A stretch of DNA of 64,000 bases from an uncultured Sulfurovum sp. (lineage in GTDB: Bacteria > Campylobacterota > Campylobacteria > Campylobacterales > Sulfurovaceae): the NCBI GenBank assembly GCA_902727935.1, contig CACVAX010000038.1, positions 23,393 to 87,392 on the forward strand, given 5' to 3'. The notes beneath the pieces were generated by a model. That model saw only the letters and a program-made list of their open reading frames with translations, did no database searches and was not told the DNA's origin. This document shows positions 31,346-40,419 of the stretch, one piece after another; position 1 is the stretch's first letter; the number at the start of each line of letters is the position of its first letter. A program made the translations under genes and the position numbers.

Positions 31346-32200
31346 ATGGAATTAAACATACTTATCATCTTAGCTGTTGCTGTTATTGTTACCCTTTATA
31401 AAGGAATCAAAATTGTCCCACAAGGTGAAGAGTGGGTCATCGAAAAACTTGGTAAATTCTCACGTACACTTGAACCAGGACTAAATATCATTGTTCCTTA
31501 CGTTGATGACGTTCGTCAACGTATCTCCACCCGTGACATCATTATGGACATTCCTCAACAAGAAGTTATTACCAAAGACAACGCTGTCATACGAACCAAT
31601 GCCATAGCATTTGTACGTGTTACTAACCCTAAAGATGCACTCTATGGTGTTGAAGACTTTAAACTGGCAATTGCCAACCTCATCATGACAACTTTACGTT
31701 CTATCATTGGTGAAATGAAACTTGATGAAGCACTTTCAAACCGTGAATCAATTAAAGCACGACTCAAAGAAAACATCATTGACGATGTGTCGGACTGGGG
31801 TGTAACGGTAAAATCGGTAGAGATTCAAGACATTAACCCAAGTGGATCTATGCAAGACTCAATGGAACGTCAAGCAGCTGCTGAACGTGAAAGAAGAGCC
31901 ATCGAAACCACAGCTGAGGGTAATAAAAATGCTGCCATTTTAGAAGCACAAGGTAAACTTGAAGCTGCAAAACTAGAAGCTCAAGCACAAATTGCCTTAG
32001 CTGATGCCTCTGCTAAAGCCATGGAAATGATTGCAAATGCAACTGATGGTAAAGAGTTACCTGCCATGTTCTTATTAGGTGACCGTTATATTAATACCTT
32101 AGAAAAAATGACACAATCTCCTAACTCTAAATTTGTGGTTTACCCTGCTGACATTCAAGCGACCATTAAAGGGATGCTTGGGAATGTGTTTACGAAATAA
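31346..32200 (+). CDS. SPFH/stomatin-like protein
   Basis: This gene encodes 284 residues. It has an N-terminal membrane anchor (residues 3-20), then the SPFH (band 7) domain: IVPQGEEWVIEKLGKFSRTL, ISTRDIIMDIPQQEVITKDN, RSIIGEMKLDEALSNRESI. A coiled-coil rich in Ala/Glu (about 180-235, AAAERERRAIETTAEGNKNA) and a C-terminal region ending PADIQATIKGMLG follow. The length and motifs match slipin/QmcA-type proteins that oligomerise on the membrane. It is paired with the NfeD-like gene upstream, as usual for this family. Confidence 0.92.
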   Translation: MELNILIILAVAVIVTLYKGIKIVPQGEEWVIEKLGKFSRTLEPGLNIIVPYVDDVRQRISTRDIIMDIPQQEVITKDNAVIRTNAIAFVRVTNPKDALYGVEDFKLAIANLIMTTLRSIIGEMKLDEALSNRESIKARLKENIIDDVSDWGVTVKSVEIQDINPSGSMQDSMERQAAAERERRAIETTAEGNKNAAILEAQGKLEAAKLEAQAQIALADASAKAMEMIANATDGKELPAMFLLGDRYINTLEKMTQSPNSKFVVYPADIQATIKGMLGNVFTK

Positions 32201-32211
32201 CATTTCAATCT

Positions 32212-32236
32212 GTAGGTTCGATTTTATCGAACCTAC
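32212..32236. terminator. Bidirectional terminator after the SPFH gene
   Basis: GTAGGTTCGAT (32212-32222) pairs perfectly with 32226-32236 around TTT. It lies between the SPFH gene and the convergent membrane-protein gene and includes the latter's stop codon. Confidence 0.7.
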
Positions 32237-32973
32237 GATTTCAAACGCTTATATCTCTCTTTAATCTTCGGATGCAATACATTCAAATAAAATCCTAAAA
32301 CTATAAAATCAAACGCAAAATAAAAGGCTGCAATCCCCACAGGTGGATTTCCACTTGGTAACCACTCAAACTTTCCAAAAGCGATTTCTGGCCAATACCA
32401 CGTACCTGTTGCTGTTCCTATTTGCTCCAAATACGCGACAATAAAAAACATAATTAAAAAGAAAAGCTGTGATTTTTTAGCGTTGTACAAAATAATAAAA
32501 AAGATAACCGAATAAAGAAATCCAAACCAATCATTAGCCCAAAATAACCATACAAAGCTATAGACTAGCGAAAAGATAAATAACCATTTTTTAATAACAG
32601 CTTGATGATGTAAAATATAAGGATGATGTGAAAGTCTAAAAACTGAAGCAAAAATGAGACTATGTCCAAAGATAAGCCATAAAGGAATGTTGTAAAAACG
32701 GTAATGATACATACCCAAAACCATAGAAAGTATGTACTCTCCTGTTAAGCCAACCACTATACCTATAAGCATTATCTCTCTAGCACGTTTAGCACTTCGC
32801 CAAAAAGAAAAAGCAAAAGCCAAGCCAACTAAAAAAACGGCTACAGCCTGTCCATGTCCTGAAAACCAAGCATCCCCTATGGGGCTGTCTATGGTTAAAA
32901 ATAGTGCTGTTCCAATGAGAGTTTTTAATATCGTTCTATACGGAATTTCTTCTTTGCTTCGTAGGGTCATCAT
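32233..32973 (-). CDS. Multi-pass membrane protein of unknown function
   Basis: This gene encodes 246 residues (245 from the second Met). About seven or eight hydrophobic segments cover nearly the full length, with short loops such as GMYHYRFYNIPLWLIFGHS and GTATGTWYWPEIAFGKFEW. The histidine, tyrosine and tryptophan pattern in those loops resembles carotenoid-biosynthesis-type membrane proteins, but this is weak. No catalytic motif is certain. It converges with the SPFH gene and follows the DUF4395 gene by 45 bp on the same strand. Confidence 0.65.
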   Translation of the reverse strand: MMTLRSKEEIPYRTILKTLIGTALFLTIDSPIGDAWFSGHGQAVAVFLVGLAFAFSFWRSAKRAREIMLIGIVVGLTGEYILSMVLGMYHYRFYNIPLWLIFGHSLIFASVFRLSHHPYILHHQAVIKKWLFIFSLVYSFVWLFWANDWFGFLYSVIFFIILYNAKKSQLFFLIMFFIVAYLEQIGTATGTWYWPEIAFGKFEWLPSGNPPVGIAAFYFAFDFIVLGFYLNVLHPKIKERYKRLKS

Positions 32974-33018
32974 TATCTCTATTTTTATTTTTTAAAAGTA
33001 TAGCCAAATCTAATATCA

Positions 33019-33687
33019 CTATTTCCCTGAAGCACATTTAGCACTTTGGCATTTCATCATGGGAATTGAGCTTTCAGGAGTATTTTCAAACTGTTGCAGG
33101 GTTACACCTAACGTACTCACAAAAACCACCACCAAAATTGTCGATTGAAATTTTGAGATTTTTTGTATCTCCTCTTTGGCATTCATTTCGCACACATTTC
33201 CTGGACAATACTGAGCTGATTCTTTATAAATCATCTGATAGATTTTACACCCAATACAAATGCCAAAAGCCGTTTCAGCAAATAAAAGAAGCAGACAGAC
33301 CACACAAACAGCAATTTTAATGGGGGTCATGTACTCAAAAATAACAATCATCAAAAACATCGGAATAGATAAAACTAAACCTATGCTCCAAGCAAAACGC
33401 TTCTGTTTCGCCCCTACATATTCAGGCTTTTGATTGGCAATAAAAAGCCGACCCAAAATAAGCGTGGGGGCATATTTAGGATTAATTAAAACCCGTACCA
33501 TAAAATCAATCATAAACAAGGTCACAAAAATTTGAGTAAATCTAAAATCATGCAATAAATAAGCATTGAAAAAAGAGACCATGCCCAAGAAAAACAAAAT
33601 TCCTGCAGCTGCTCTAGCCTCACGTTCATTAATAACCGATACCGTATAACCTTCAACTTTTTCACCAAAATAGAGATAATTGTTCAT
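33019..33687 (-). CDS. DUF4395-family membrane protein
   Basis: This gene encodes 222 residues, with AAAGGA before the ATG. The block VSVINEREARAAAGILFFLG is typical of DUF4395. Membrane segments lie near 25-65 and 105-150, and a last one near 190. A cysteine-rich loop (GICIGCKIYQMI, then AQYCPGNVC) and a C-terminal CQSAKCASG suggest redox or metal binding. These C-terminal cysteines extend beyond the usual family core. The role is unknown. Some relatives lie near thioredoxin or sulphur-transfer genes. Confidence 0.75.
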   Translation of the reverse strand: MNNYLYFGEKVEGYTVSVINEREARAAAGILFFLGMVSFFNAYLLHDFRFTQIFVTLFMIDFMVRVLINPKYAPTLILGRLFIANQKPEYVGAKQKRFAWSIGLVLSIPMFLMIVIFEYMTPIKIAVCVVCLLLLFAETAFGICIGCKIYQMIYKESAQYCPGNVCEMNAKEEIQKISKFQSTILVVVFVSTLGVTLQQFENTPESSIPMMKCQSAKCASGK

Positions 33688-33827
33688 AAGAGAATCCTTT
33701 AAATTTTATGCTTAAAAAGAGTATAAGCTTTTATCTGTGCAAACTCTGTGGAGAGTGTGGAAGTGGGCTTATTGAAAGTTCGCTACAATACTCTTAACAG
33801 AATTTAATTCATATCCATAGGAATATC

Positions 33828-35789
33828 ATGTCACCATTTGCCATACAACTCATCAACGGTTTTAAAGAGACCGATTTAGAACTAGAAGATAAAAATTCCT
33901 TTCAAGCCCTGCAACAACTAGGAGCTATTGAAGAGCTTGAAGGACTTTGGAAACTCAAATCTCTTTTTCGTGTAGGACAACTCTATGTCAACAAAGAGGG
34001 GCGTGGTTTTGTGGAAGCACAAACCAAAGAACAAAAAGATTTACTCGTAGAAGCACAAGACATGGGCGAAGCCAACCCAGGAGATGATGTGGTGGTAAAA
34101 CGAATCATTGCTAGACGTGGTCGTGCCTCGGCTAAGGTTCAACTGATTGTTCGTAAAGCCCATGTTTTTCAGATAGTCTATACCAACCGTAATGCCTCTG
34201 ATATTTTTGAAATACTTGACCTAAAAACAGGACTTTCCACCCATGCTAAAATGGAAGGGATGGATTTAAAAGCCTTTAAACTCGGAACCGTACTCAAAGT
34301 AGATTCACAAACTGAAGAGGTGTTAGAAGTATTTGGGGACTTAAGCGACCCAAAAATAGATGAAAAAATCTCTTTAGCCCTCTATAAAAGAGCCAATGAG
34401 TTTGATGAAGATTGTAAAACACAAGCACTTGAAGTAGAACAAGAGGTTACAAGATCTGAACACCCTAATCGTGTTGACTTAACCTATTTAGACTTCTGTA
34501 CCATTGACCCCGTAACAGCCAAAGATTTTGATGATGCCATCTATTTTGACATGGAAACCTATACGCTTTATGTTGCCATTGCCGATGTGAGTCATTATGT
34601 GGACTACTTTAGCCCCATTGACACCGAAGCAAAACGCCGTGGGTTTACCACCTACTTTCCTCATAAATCATTTCCCATGTTACCACGCCAACTCTCTGAA
34701 AATATCTGTTCACTAAAACCTCAGGTAGACCGATTGGCATTTGTTGCTAAAATAGAACTGAACAAAGAGTCTCTACTTCCAATGAAAGAGGAATTTTTTG
34801 AAGCCATTATCCACTCAAAACGCCGTTTTAACTATGATGAAATTGATGTGATTATTGAAACCGATGGAGCAAAAATTGAAAAAGAGCATGAAAAACGTAT
34901 CTTAGACTATTTGCTACCTCTTCAAAAAATTACTGCACGTTTACGAAAAAAACGTCTAGGCGATGGTTTTGACTTTAGAAGCGAAGAGATAAAACTAAGC
35001 ATAGATGCCAACCATGAACTCAAAGATACTTCTATAGAGACAGGAACGGCATCGCACTCACTCATTGAAGAGTGTATGCTTTTAGCCAACCAAGCCTCTG
35101 CCAAACGGTTTGAGTATGGAATATTTAGAATTCACACCCCACCACAATTAGCCAAACTTGAAACCTTACTAGAAGAACTGGCATCCATTGGTCTATTTGT
35201 TAAAGAGTATGAAGATTCTCCTTCACTCATCCGTGCCATTCAAAAAGAAGCAGATAGTATGAACATTGCCTCTGAAGTTGATAGCATGATTATTAAGTCG
35301 CTTAAACAAGCCTCTTATTCTGCTAATAATGAAGGTCACTTTGGACTTGGATTTAGCCACTATTCACACTTTACCTCTCCTATTAGACGATATTCTGACC
35401 TCATCTTACACCGACTTATAAAAGCACAACTCAAAGAAGATGAAGAGCAAAACGAGTATTTACTCCGAAACATTGAACCACTTTGTCAACGGGTTTCTGA
35501 GCTTGAAAGAGAATCTACCAAAGCCGAATGGGATTTTAGAGACCGTAAACTGGCACGTTGGGCCCAAAAACATATTGGAGAAGAGTTTAAAGCACACATT
35601 GTGGAGGTTGGAGAAAATGCAAAAGCCATCTTAGAGACCGATATTGAAGGTGTTACGGTAAATCTTCATGGAGACAACGTCATGTTGTTTGATAAAATTA
35701 TTGTGCGTATCGATACCGTAAGCATTGCCATGGCTAAAATTCAGGCTGAATTTGTGGCTAAACGAGAAAAAGAGATAATGGAGTTGTAA
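33828..35789 (+). CDS. rnr: Ribonuclease R family exoribonuclease
   Basis: This gene encodes 653 residues, short for RNase R, as usual in Campylobacterota. It is a processive 3'-5' exoribonuclease for structured RNA. An N-terminal cold-shock-like domain (RVGQLYVNKEGRGFVE) precedes the RNB catalytic domain: DFCTIDPVTAKDFDDAIYFD with the metal-binding aspartates, YVAIADVSHYV, RGFTTYFPHKSFPMLP and HYSHFTSPIRRYSDL. A C-terminal S1 domain begins near residue 580. A TACAAT box lies 40 bases before the ATG. In relatives holA follows directly, but here 4.6 kb of other genes intervene. Confidence 0.92.
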   Translation: MSPFAIQLINGFKETDLELEDKNSFQALQQLGAIEELEGLWKLKSLFRVGQLYVNKEGRGFVEAQTKEQKDLLVEAQDMGEANPGDDVVVKRIIARRGRASAKVQLIVRKAHVFQIVYTNRNASDIFEILDLKTGLSTHAKMEGMDLKAFKLGTVLKVDSQTEEVLEVFGDLSDPKIDEKISLALYKRANEFDEDCKTQALEVEQEVTRSEHPNRVDLTYLDFCTIDPVTAKDFDDAIYFDMETYTLYVAIADVSHYVDYFSPIDTEAKRRGFTTYFPHKSFPMLPRQLSENICSLKPQVDRLAFVAKIELNKESLLPMKEEFFEAIIHSKRRFNYDEIDVIIETDGAKIEKEHEKRILDYLLPLQKITARLRKKRLGDGFDFRSEEIKLSIDANHELKDTSIETGTASHSLIEECMLLANQASAKRFEYGIFRIHTPPQLAKLETLLEELASIGLFVKEYEDSPSLIRAIQKEADSMNIASEVDSMIIKSLKQASYSANNEGHFGLGFSHYSHFTSPIRRYSDLILHRLIKAQLKEDEEQNEYLLRNIEPLCQRVSELERESTKAEWDFRDRKLARWAQKHIGEEFKAHIVEVGENAKAILETDIEGVTVNLHGDNVMLFDKIIVRIDTVSIAMAKIQAEFVAKREKEIMEL

Positions 35790-35907
35790 AAAGTTTCAGT
35801 TTATAGGTTAAAATAAAAATAATATATAAGTTTTACTAAACTTAATACTTAATTAACACTTCTTCTATAGAATCCAAAAAATAACAGTATAAATAAAAGG
35901 AATTTTT

Positions 35908-36852
35908 ATGATTTTAAAGAAGAGTTTAGCCGTTTTATCGGTTGTGGGTTTATTAATGAATGGTTGTGGTAGCAGTAGTTCCACAGAAGAAGCAGTGAGT
36001 GAAAAAAGTATTAGTCTTGATTTCAAAGCCATTGTAGGTGACCAAGGTGCGTTACTTTGTTCAGAGAGTAATGGAAATGCCAAAGTTTATAATAATCTAG
36101 GTACATCATTGGCGAGTGGAACAATTAATGACTTTAGATTTTTTGTTTCTGAGGTAAAGTTAAAAATGTCTGACAACACAACACAAACACTCATGCTAAC
36201 CAACAATGACAACCAATACTACAGTGAAACCAATGGTTCAGTGGCTATTTTAGATTTTGAAGATGGTACAGGAGATTGTGTAAACAGAGGAAATGACGCG
36301 TCAACGTATACTTCTATTGTGGGGAAAATAAACTCAAATGCAACCGTAACAGGCGTAGAGTTTACAGTAGGTGTCCCTTTTGCACTTAATCATGTTGAGT
36401 TTTCTGATATTCCAGCCCTTAACAAAACCTCTATGTCATGGAGTTGGGCAAGTGGAAGAAAATTTACAAAATTTGAGATTAACCCAAGCGATGCCAACAA
36501 CTCAACAGGGGATATTTTTAACTTTCACTTAGGCTCTACAGGATGTAGCGATGCCGATGCAAATGGTATTACCGATGCGTGTACCCAACCAAACCGTATC
36601 GCCTTAAGCTTTGATAACTTTGACCCTGCTACTAACAAAGTGGTCGTTGACTACTCAAAACTTTTAACCTATGTTGATATTACTAAAAACTTAGGAGGAG
36701 CAAAAGGTTGTATGAGTGCCTTAGATGACCCTGAATGTATGGCAAGTACTGGTGAAATGTTTAACCTTGTTGGACTAGACGATACCAGCAAAGAGGGTAA
36801 ATGTCTTGATGCAAGTTGTACTGAAAATCAAGAACTATTTAGTGTAGAATAA
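35908..36852 (+). CDS. MbnP-like four-Cys copper-binding lipoprotein
   Basis: This gene encodes 314 residues with AAAGGA before the ATG. The lipobox LLMNGC (Cys20) is followed by a Ser-rich spacer. The mature sequence fits the 'metallo-mystery pair' four-Cys family (MbnP): an opening VSLDF-like strand with ALLCSESN, NDFRFFVSEVKL, FEDGTGDC, VEFTVGVPFALNH, SMSWSWASGRKFTKFEI, FNFHLGSTGCSDADANG, then CTQPNRIAL and the paired cysteines GCMSALDDPEC and KCLDASC. In characterised MbnP a Trp is oxidised to kynurenine by MbnH, creating a copper site. The Trp pair in SWSW is a candidate. The MbnH-like gene follows by 8 bp. Confidence 0.85.
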   Translation: MILKKSLAVLSVVGLLMNGCGSSSSTEEAVSEKSISLDFKAIVGDQGALLCSESNGNAKVYNNLGTSLASGTINDFRFFVSEVKLKMSDNTTQTLMLTNNDNQYYSETNGSVAILDFEDGTGDCVNRGNDASTYTSIVGKINSNATVTGVEFTVGVPFALNHVEFSDIPALNKTSMSWSWASGRKFTKFEINPSDANNSTGDIFNFHLGSTGCSDADANGITDACTQPNRIALSFDNFDPATNKVVVDYSKLLTYVDITKNLGGAKGCMSALDDPECMASTGEMFNLVGLDDTSKEGKCLDASCTENQELFSVE

Positions 36853-36860
36853 ACCAAGAA

Positions 36861-38030
36861 ATGAATAGCAATTTTAAAGTATTAAGTTTTATTTGGCTAT
36901 TTAGTCTCTTCATTATAGGCTGTGGAAGTAATACCACCATCACAGACTCTAATGAGGAGGCTTCCAGCTCTTTTGATTGGAAGCTTCCTAGCAATGTCTA
37001 CCCTCCTCGTGTACCCCAAGATAATCCCATGAGCAATGAAAAAGTAGCCTTAGGAAGATTTCTTTTTTACGATACCCAACTCAGTGCCAACCAAACACAA
37101 TCTTGTTCCTCTTGTCATCTTCAAGACCTTGCATTTTCGGACCGAAATAAAGTAGGCATTGGCTCTACAGGAGAACACAGTTTACGTAATCCAAACAGCC
37201 TTACCAACACAGGTTACTATACCTCTTACAGTTGGGCCAATCCTGCTTTAGGAACACTGGAAAGATTTATTATTTTACCCATTAGAGGAGATGACCCCAT
37301 AGAATTGGGTGTTGTTCCTGAAAAAGAGAATGAAGTTATGGCACGATTTGAAAACAATGCAACGTATCAAAAAATGTTTGAAGAGGCCTTTCCCCAAGAA
37401 GCCCAACCCATCTCCATGGAAAATATTGTCAAAGCACTGGCTTCTTTTAACCGAATGCTCAACTCTTTTAATGCTCCTTATGATAAGTTTTTAAGAGGAG
37501 ACTCCACAGCACTTAGCGTACAAGAGCGAAGAGGTATGGATTTGTTTATGGGTGAAAAAGCTGAATGTTTTCACTGCCATGATGGCATAAGTTTCAGTGA
37601 TTCAACAGCCAATGAAAAAAGTTTTACCATTAATCAATTTTTTCATAATATCGGACTCTACAATGTTGGCGAACAAGGTACTTATCCAGAAGGAAATCAA
37701 GGATTGTATGAGACAACCATGAATCAAGCTGACCAAGGAAAATTTAAAGCACCCACCCTTAGAAATATCGAACTGACAGCTCCCTACATGCATGATGGCT
37801 CTATGGCAACACTTGAAGAGATACTAGAACTCCATAGCAATGGTGGACGCGATGTGAAAAATGGAGTGTATGCTGGTAATGGCATAACCAATCCTTTTAA
37901 GAGTGATTTTATTACCGTTAAGGATTTTACCCAACAAGAGAAAGATGATTTAATAGCTTTTCTAAAATCTTTAACGGATGATGAGTTTATTAACAATCCC
38001 GATATATCAAACCCCTTTAAGGAGCAATAG
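36861..38030 (+). CDS. MbnH-like dihaem cytochrome c peroxidase family lipoprotein
   Basis: This gene encodes 389 residues. The lipobox FIIGC has Cys21. Two haem c sites are CSSCH (82-86) and CFHCH (236-240). The family frame is clear: NPMSNEKVALGRFLFYD, ACSSCH-like site with HLQDLAFSD, ALASFNRMLNSFNAPYDKF, GMDLFMGEKAECFHCHDG, FKAPTLRNIELTAPYMHDGS and LIAFLKSL. This matches the MbnH/MauG-like side of dihaem peroxidases. The MbnP-like partner is directly upstream. The enzyme likely modifies Trp in that partner. The start has only a weak ribosome-binding site, consistent with coupling. No methanobactin biosynthesis gene is present in the window. Confidence 0.87.
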   Translation: MNSNFKVLSFIWLFSLFIIGCGSNTTITDSNEEASSSFDWKLPSNVYPPRVPQDNPMSNEKVALGRFLFYDTQLSANQTQSCSSCHLQDLAFSDRNKVGIGSTGEHSLRNPNSLTNTGYYTSYSWANPALGTLERFIILPIRGDDPIELGVVPEKENEVMARFENNATYQKMFEEAFPQEAQPISMENIVKALASFNRMLNSFNAPYDKFLRGDSTALSVQERRGMDLFMGEKAECFHCHDGISFSDSTANEKSFTINQFFHNIGLYNVGEQGTYPEGNQGLYETTMNQADQGKFKAPTLRNIELTAPYMHDGSMATLEEILELHSNGGRDVKNGVYAGNGITNPFKSDFITVKDFTQQEKDDLIAFLKSLTDDEFINNPDISNPFKEQ

Positions 38031-39160
38031 TGCAATATTTTATTTTTCTAATTCTTTTAAGTCTCTCTCTGTTTGCACACTCAACCCTAGACTTGTCAAG
38101 TGAGCAAAAAGAGGGCATCAATTATGGTGTTTACAGTGATATAAAATATCGAGACAAAGATTTATATCCTAGAGGTATTGAGGGAAGTTTAGGCTACGAA
38201 AATCATGGAACAACCAAAAAAGCACAATTCAATCACTTAGGGCTTTACCTTTTTGGAGATTATGAAAAAAACTTTATTTATGGAGTGGAATTCAACAAAC
38301 ATATTGATGCAGAAGATAGTTTTGACAGTTATCTTGAAAAAGCTTATGTTGGCTATAAAACACACCATAACAACACGCTTAAACTTGGACGAGATTATAA
38401 CAATATCTCTTTTGTCAACAATAAACCTTATGGTTATGGTTTTGCTGATATGCCCTTAGCAATTGACTCTTTTTTAGATGGTACGTATCTGGGTGATGGA
38501 ATTTTTTTAGAGTATGCCAACACCGATAACATGAAGTCTTATCTTGATGTAACCCAAGACAAATACAATAAAAATAATCGAAGTACTCTAAAATTAGAAT
38601 ACAATCTAAAAGATACACAACTTATTGCTTATCTTCAATACCGAAAAACAGCCCAACTACGCTTTGATTATTCAGCAACAACGCATACCCATTCTCATGG
38701 AAATCAAAATGGATGCACCAATCTTAGTAGTCTAAATGAACGCTGTTTTGAACGTGACAACAAGCTTCTTGGATTGGGATTTAATCATAAAATAGGTGTA
38801 TTTGATTTACAAGGAGAGTACCTTTATCTTGATAGTAAAGGTGATGTCTACAACAATCAATACAAAGTTGAAAATCATAATAAAATTAATACCCTCTATC
38901 TTCAAGGCTTAACCAACTACCAAAAAATACTTTTGGGTTACCGAAGCGAATGGTTTATGTTTGACAATCACTATAATGGTGGAGGAGCAACCGAGATAAC
39001 AGCACCCCTTGTTTCTCAAAATGCCAACAAGATTCAAAACCTACAAACTTTAATGCTGGGGTACAAGTTTAACAAAAATAATAAAACCTCCATAGAGCTT
39101 AAACAATCACAAGATGATTGGGCATTTGGGTTAAACTACAATCTTTTTTTTGGTAATTAA
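38030..39160 (+). CDS. Outer-membrane barrel protein linked to MbnP/MbnH
   Basis: This gene encodes 376 residues with a GTG start overlapping the MbnH stop by one base and AAGGAG 6 bases ahead. The signal peptide is short (MQYFIFLILLSLSLFAHS). Amphipathic strands with alternating aromatics cover the rest (YGVEFNKHI, YLEKAYVGYKTHHNNTLKLG, LLGYRSEWFMF), ending in YNLFFGN, so it is an outer-membrane barrel of porin type. A loop carries THTHSHGNQNGC with a second Cys 14 residues on, a plausible metal-binding loop. It probably provides the outer-membrane step for the copper pair. This is inferred from the operon. Confidence 0.75.
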   Translation: MQYFIFLILLSLSLFAHSTLDLSSEQKEGINYGVYSDIKYRDKDLYPRGIEGSLGYENHGTTKKAQFNHLGLYLFGDYEKNFIYGVEFNKHIDAEDSFDSYLEKAYVGYKTHHNNTLKLGRDYNNISFVNNKPYGYGFADMPLAIDSFLDGTYLGDGIFLEYANTDNMKSYLDVTQDKYNKNNRSTLKLEYNLKDTQLIAYLQYRKTAQLRFDYSATTHTHSHGNQNGCTNLSSLNERCFERDNKLLGLGFNHKIGVFDLQGEYLYLDSKGDVYNNQYKVENHNKINTLYLQGLTNYQKILLGYRSEWFMFDNHYNGGGATEITAPLVSQNANKIQNLQTLMLGYKFNKNNKTSIELKQSQDDWAFGLNYNLFFGN

Positions 39161-39174
39161 ACTCTTTAAACCCA

Positions 39175-39199
39175 TCATGGAGTTATAACAACTCCATGA
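39175..39199. terminator. Hairpin terminator between convergent genes
   Basis: TCATGGAGTT (39175-39184) pairs with AACTCCATGA (39190-39199) over a 5-base loop, between the outer-membrane protein gene and the Tat-exported gene. A smaller AACACT/AGTGTT stem follows at 39204-39220. Confidence 0.65.
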
Positions 39200-39210
39200 C
39201 TTTAACACTA

Positions 39211-40299
39211 TTAAAGTGTTCCGTTAGCCAACTCTTCAGCTAATATCTGATTTAACCATCCAGCTACTTTTCTAAATGGTTTGTTTTTATTACCATCTTC
39301 ATTTACCAATCTATTTTTATATGGTGTTGCAAATCCTAAATGGTGAATGCCATCACAAACTTGGTTGATAGCATTTGTGCCAAAGAGTTTTGTTTTCGCT
39401 CCATCATTTTGTACTTTATGGAAACCTGTCTCTTCATTTGTTTCATCATCCCCATGAAGCTCTGCCCACTCCCCTGCATGATTTGCCACCAAGTATTGGT
39501 TCACATTTTGCATGTCTTGTTTGGTAAAGAGACCCCCATCAGCTGCATTGGTTGCAGAAATGGCTTCTAAAAGAAGTTCATTCATTCCATTAACGGCTCT
39601 TGCACCTTCACGCATGTCGCCTAATGAAATCTTTTTGTTAAGACCCACATCGTTATAGATAATCTCTACCCCTTTGTCGAGTCCTGTTCCTGTTGCACCA
39701 ACAACCTCTTCCACGTCAGAGTTTGCTAATCTTCCAGCTGCTAAATCTTCCCGTAAAAGTGCGTCTAACCATGTTGCAATCTGTCTGAAACTTGCATTCT
39801 TATTTCCATCTTCATTTAACAATCTATTTTTACGATGTGTCTCAAAACCTAAATGATAAATGTTGTCAGCTACTTTATTGATGGCATTTTTACCAAAAAG
39901 TTTGGTTCTAGCCCCATTTCCTCGTACTTTATGAAATCCTGTATCTTGACCATCGGCTTCATCATCCCCATGAAGCTCTATCCACTCATCTTTGTAGTTT
40001 GTGTTAATGTAGTCGTTTAACTCTCTGGTGTCACGTGTGGTAATTATCCCGTCATTTGCCACACCCGTTTGAAAAATGGCTTCAATCAAAATTTCATTCA
40101 TTCTTCGGACAGCTGTAATGGCTAATTCAATATCCGTACTGCTTACTCTTTGGTTGAGTCGTTTATCGTTCTCAATAATCGTAACAATCTTTTCAAGTCC
40201 CACAATTTGGCTGGAGTCACTCGCTAACGTCATAGAAGGTAGCATTCCCACTGCTGGGATAACTAAAAGCGTTTTTAAAAAACTTCGTCTTTTCATCAT
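39211..40299 (-). CDS. Tat-exported protein with two copies of an unrecognised domain
   Basis: This gene encodes 362 residues. Two adjacent Met codons could start it. AAGGATG fits either. The twin-arginine signal is KRRSFLK followed by LLVIPAVGMLPSMTLA, so the protein is exported folded, often with a cofactor. Two repeats of about 155 residues follow (34-191 and 206-362). Both carry EWxELHGDDE, TGFHKV, GAxTKLFGxNAIN, HLGF, KNRLxNEDGNKN and a closing WLxxxLxEELAxG. The conserved His and acidic residues could bind metal. NEDGNKN resembles a calcium loop but is not a proper EF-hand. No family is recognised. It is convergent with the MbnP/MbnH unit. Confidence 0.75.
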   Translation of the reverse strand: MMKRRSFLKTLLVIPAVGMLPSMTLASDSSQIVGLEKIVTIIENDKRLNQRVSSTDIELAITAVRRMNEILIEAIFQTGVANDGIITTRDTRELNDYINTNYKDEWIELHGDDEADGQDTGFHKVRGNGARTKLFGKNAINKVADNIYHLGFETHRKNRLLNEDGNKNASFRQIATWLDALLREDLAAGRLANSDVEEVVGATGTGLDKGVEIIYNDVGLNKKISLGDMREGARAVNGMNELLLEAISATNAADGGLFTKQDMQNVNQYLVANHAGEWAELHGDDETNEETGFHKVQNDGAKTKLFGTNAINQVCDGIHHLGFATPYKNRLVNEDGNKNKPFRKVAGWLNQILAEELANGTL

Positions 40300-40407
40300 A
40301 TCATCCTTATTTTTCTTAACTAAATTATAACAAAAAAAATTAATATTATTATTAAAATTTAACTAAAAACGTGACGATTATCTTTTATAGAGGAGTCAAA
40401 TTTATGA

Positions 40408-40413
40408 TATAAT
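40408..40413 (+). promoter_or_regulatory. -10 box abutting the holA start (leaderless transcript?)
   Basis: A perfect TATAAT ends 6 bases before the holA ATG at 40420, which would put transcription start on or next to the A of ATG. There is no ribosome-binding site between. Confidence 0.5.
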
Positions 40414-40419
40414 CACGCC

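Noticed and set aside
31296..32236. tRNA-like GGTTCGA segments
   Set aside because: They are simple hairpins. No acceptor, D or anticodon stems can be built around them.
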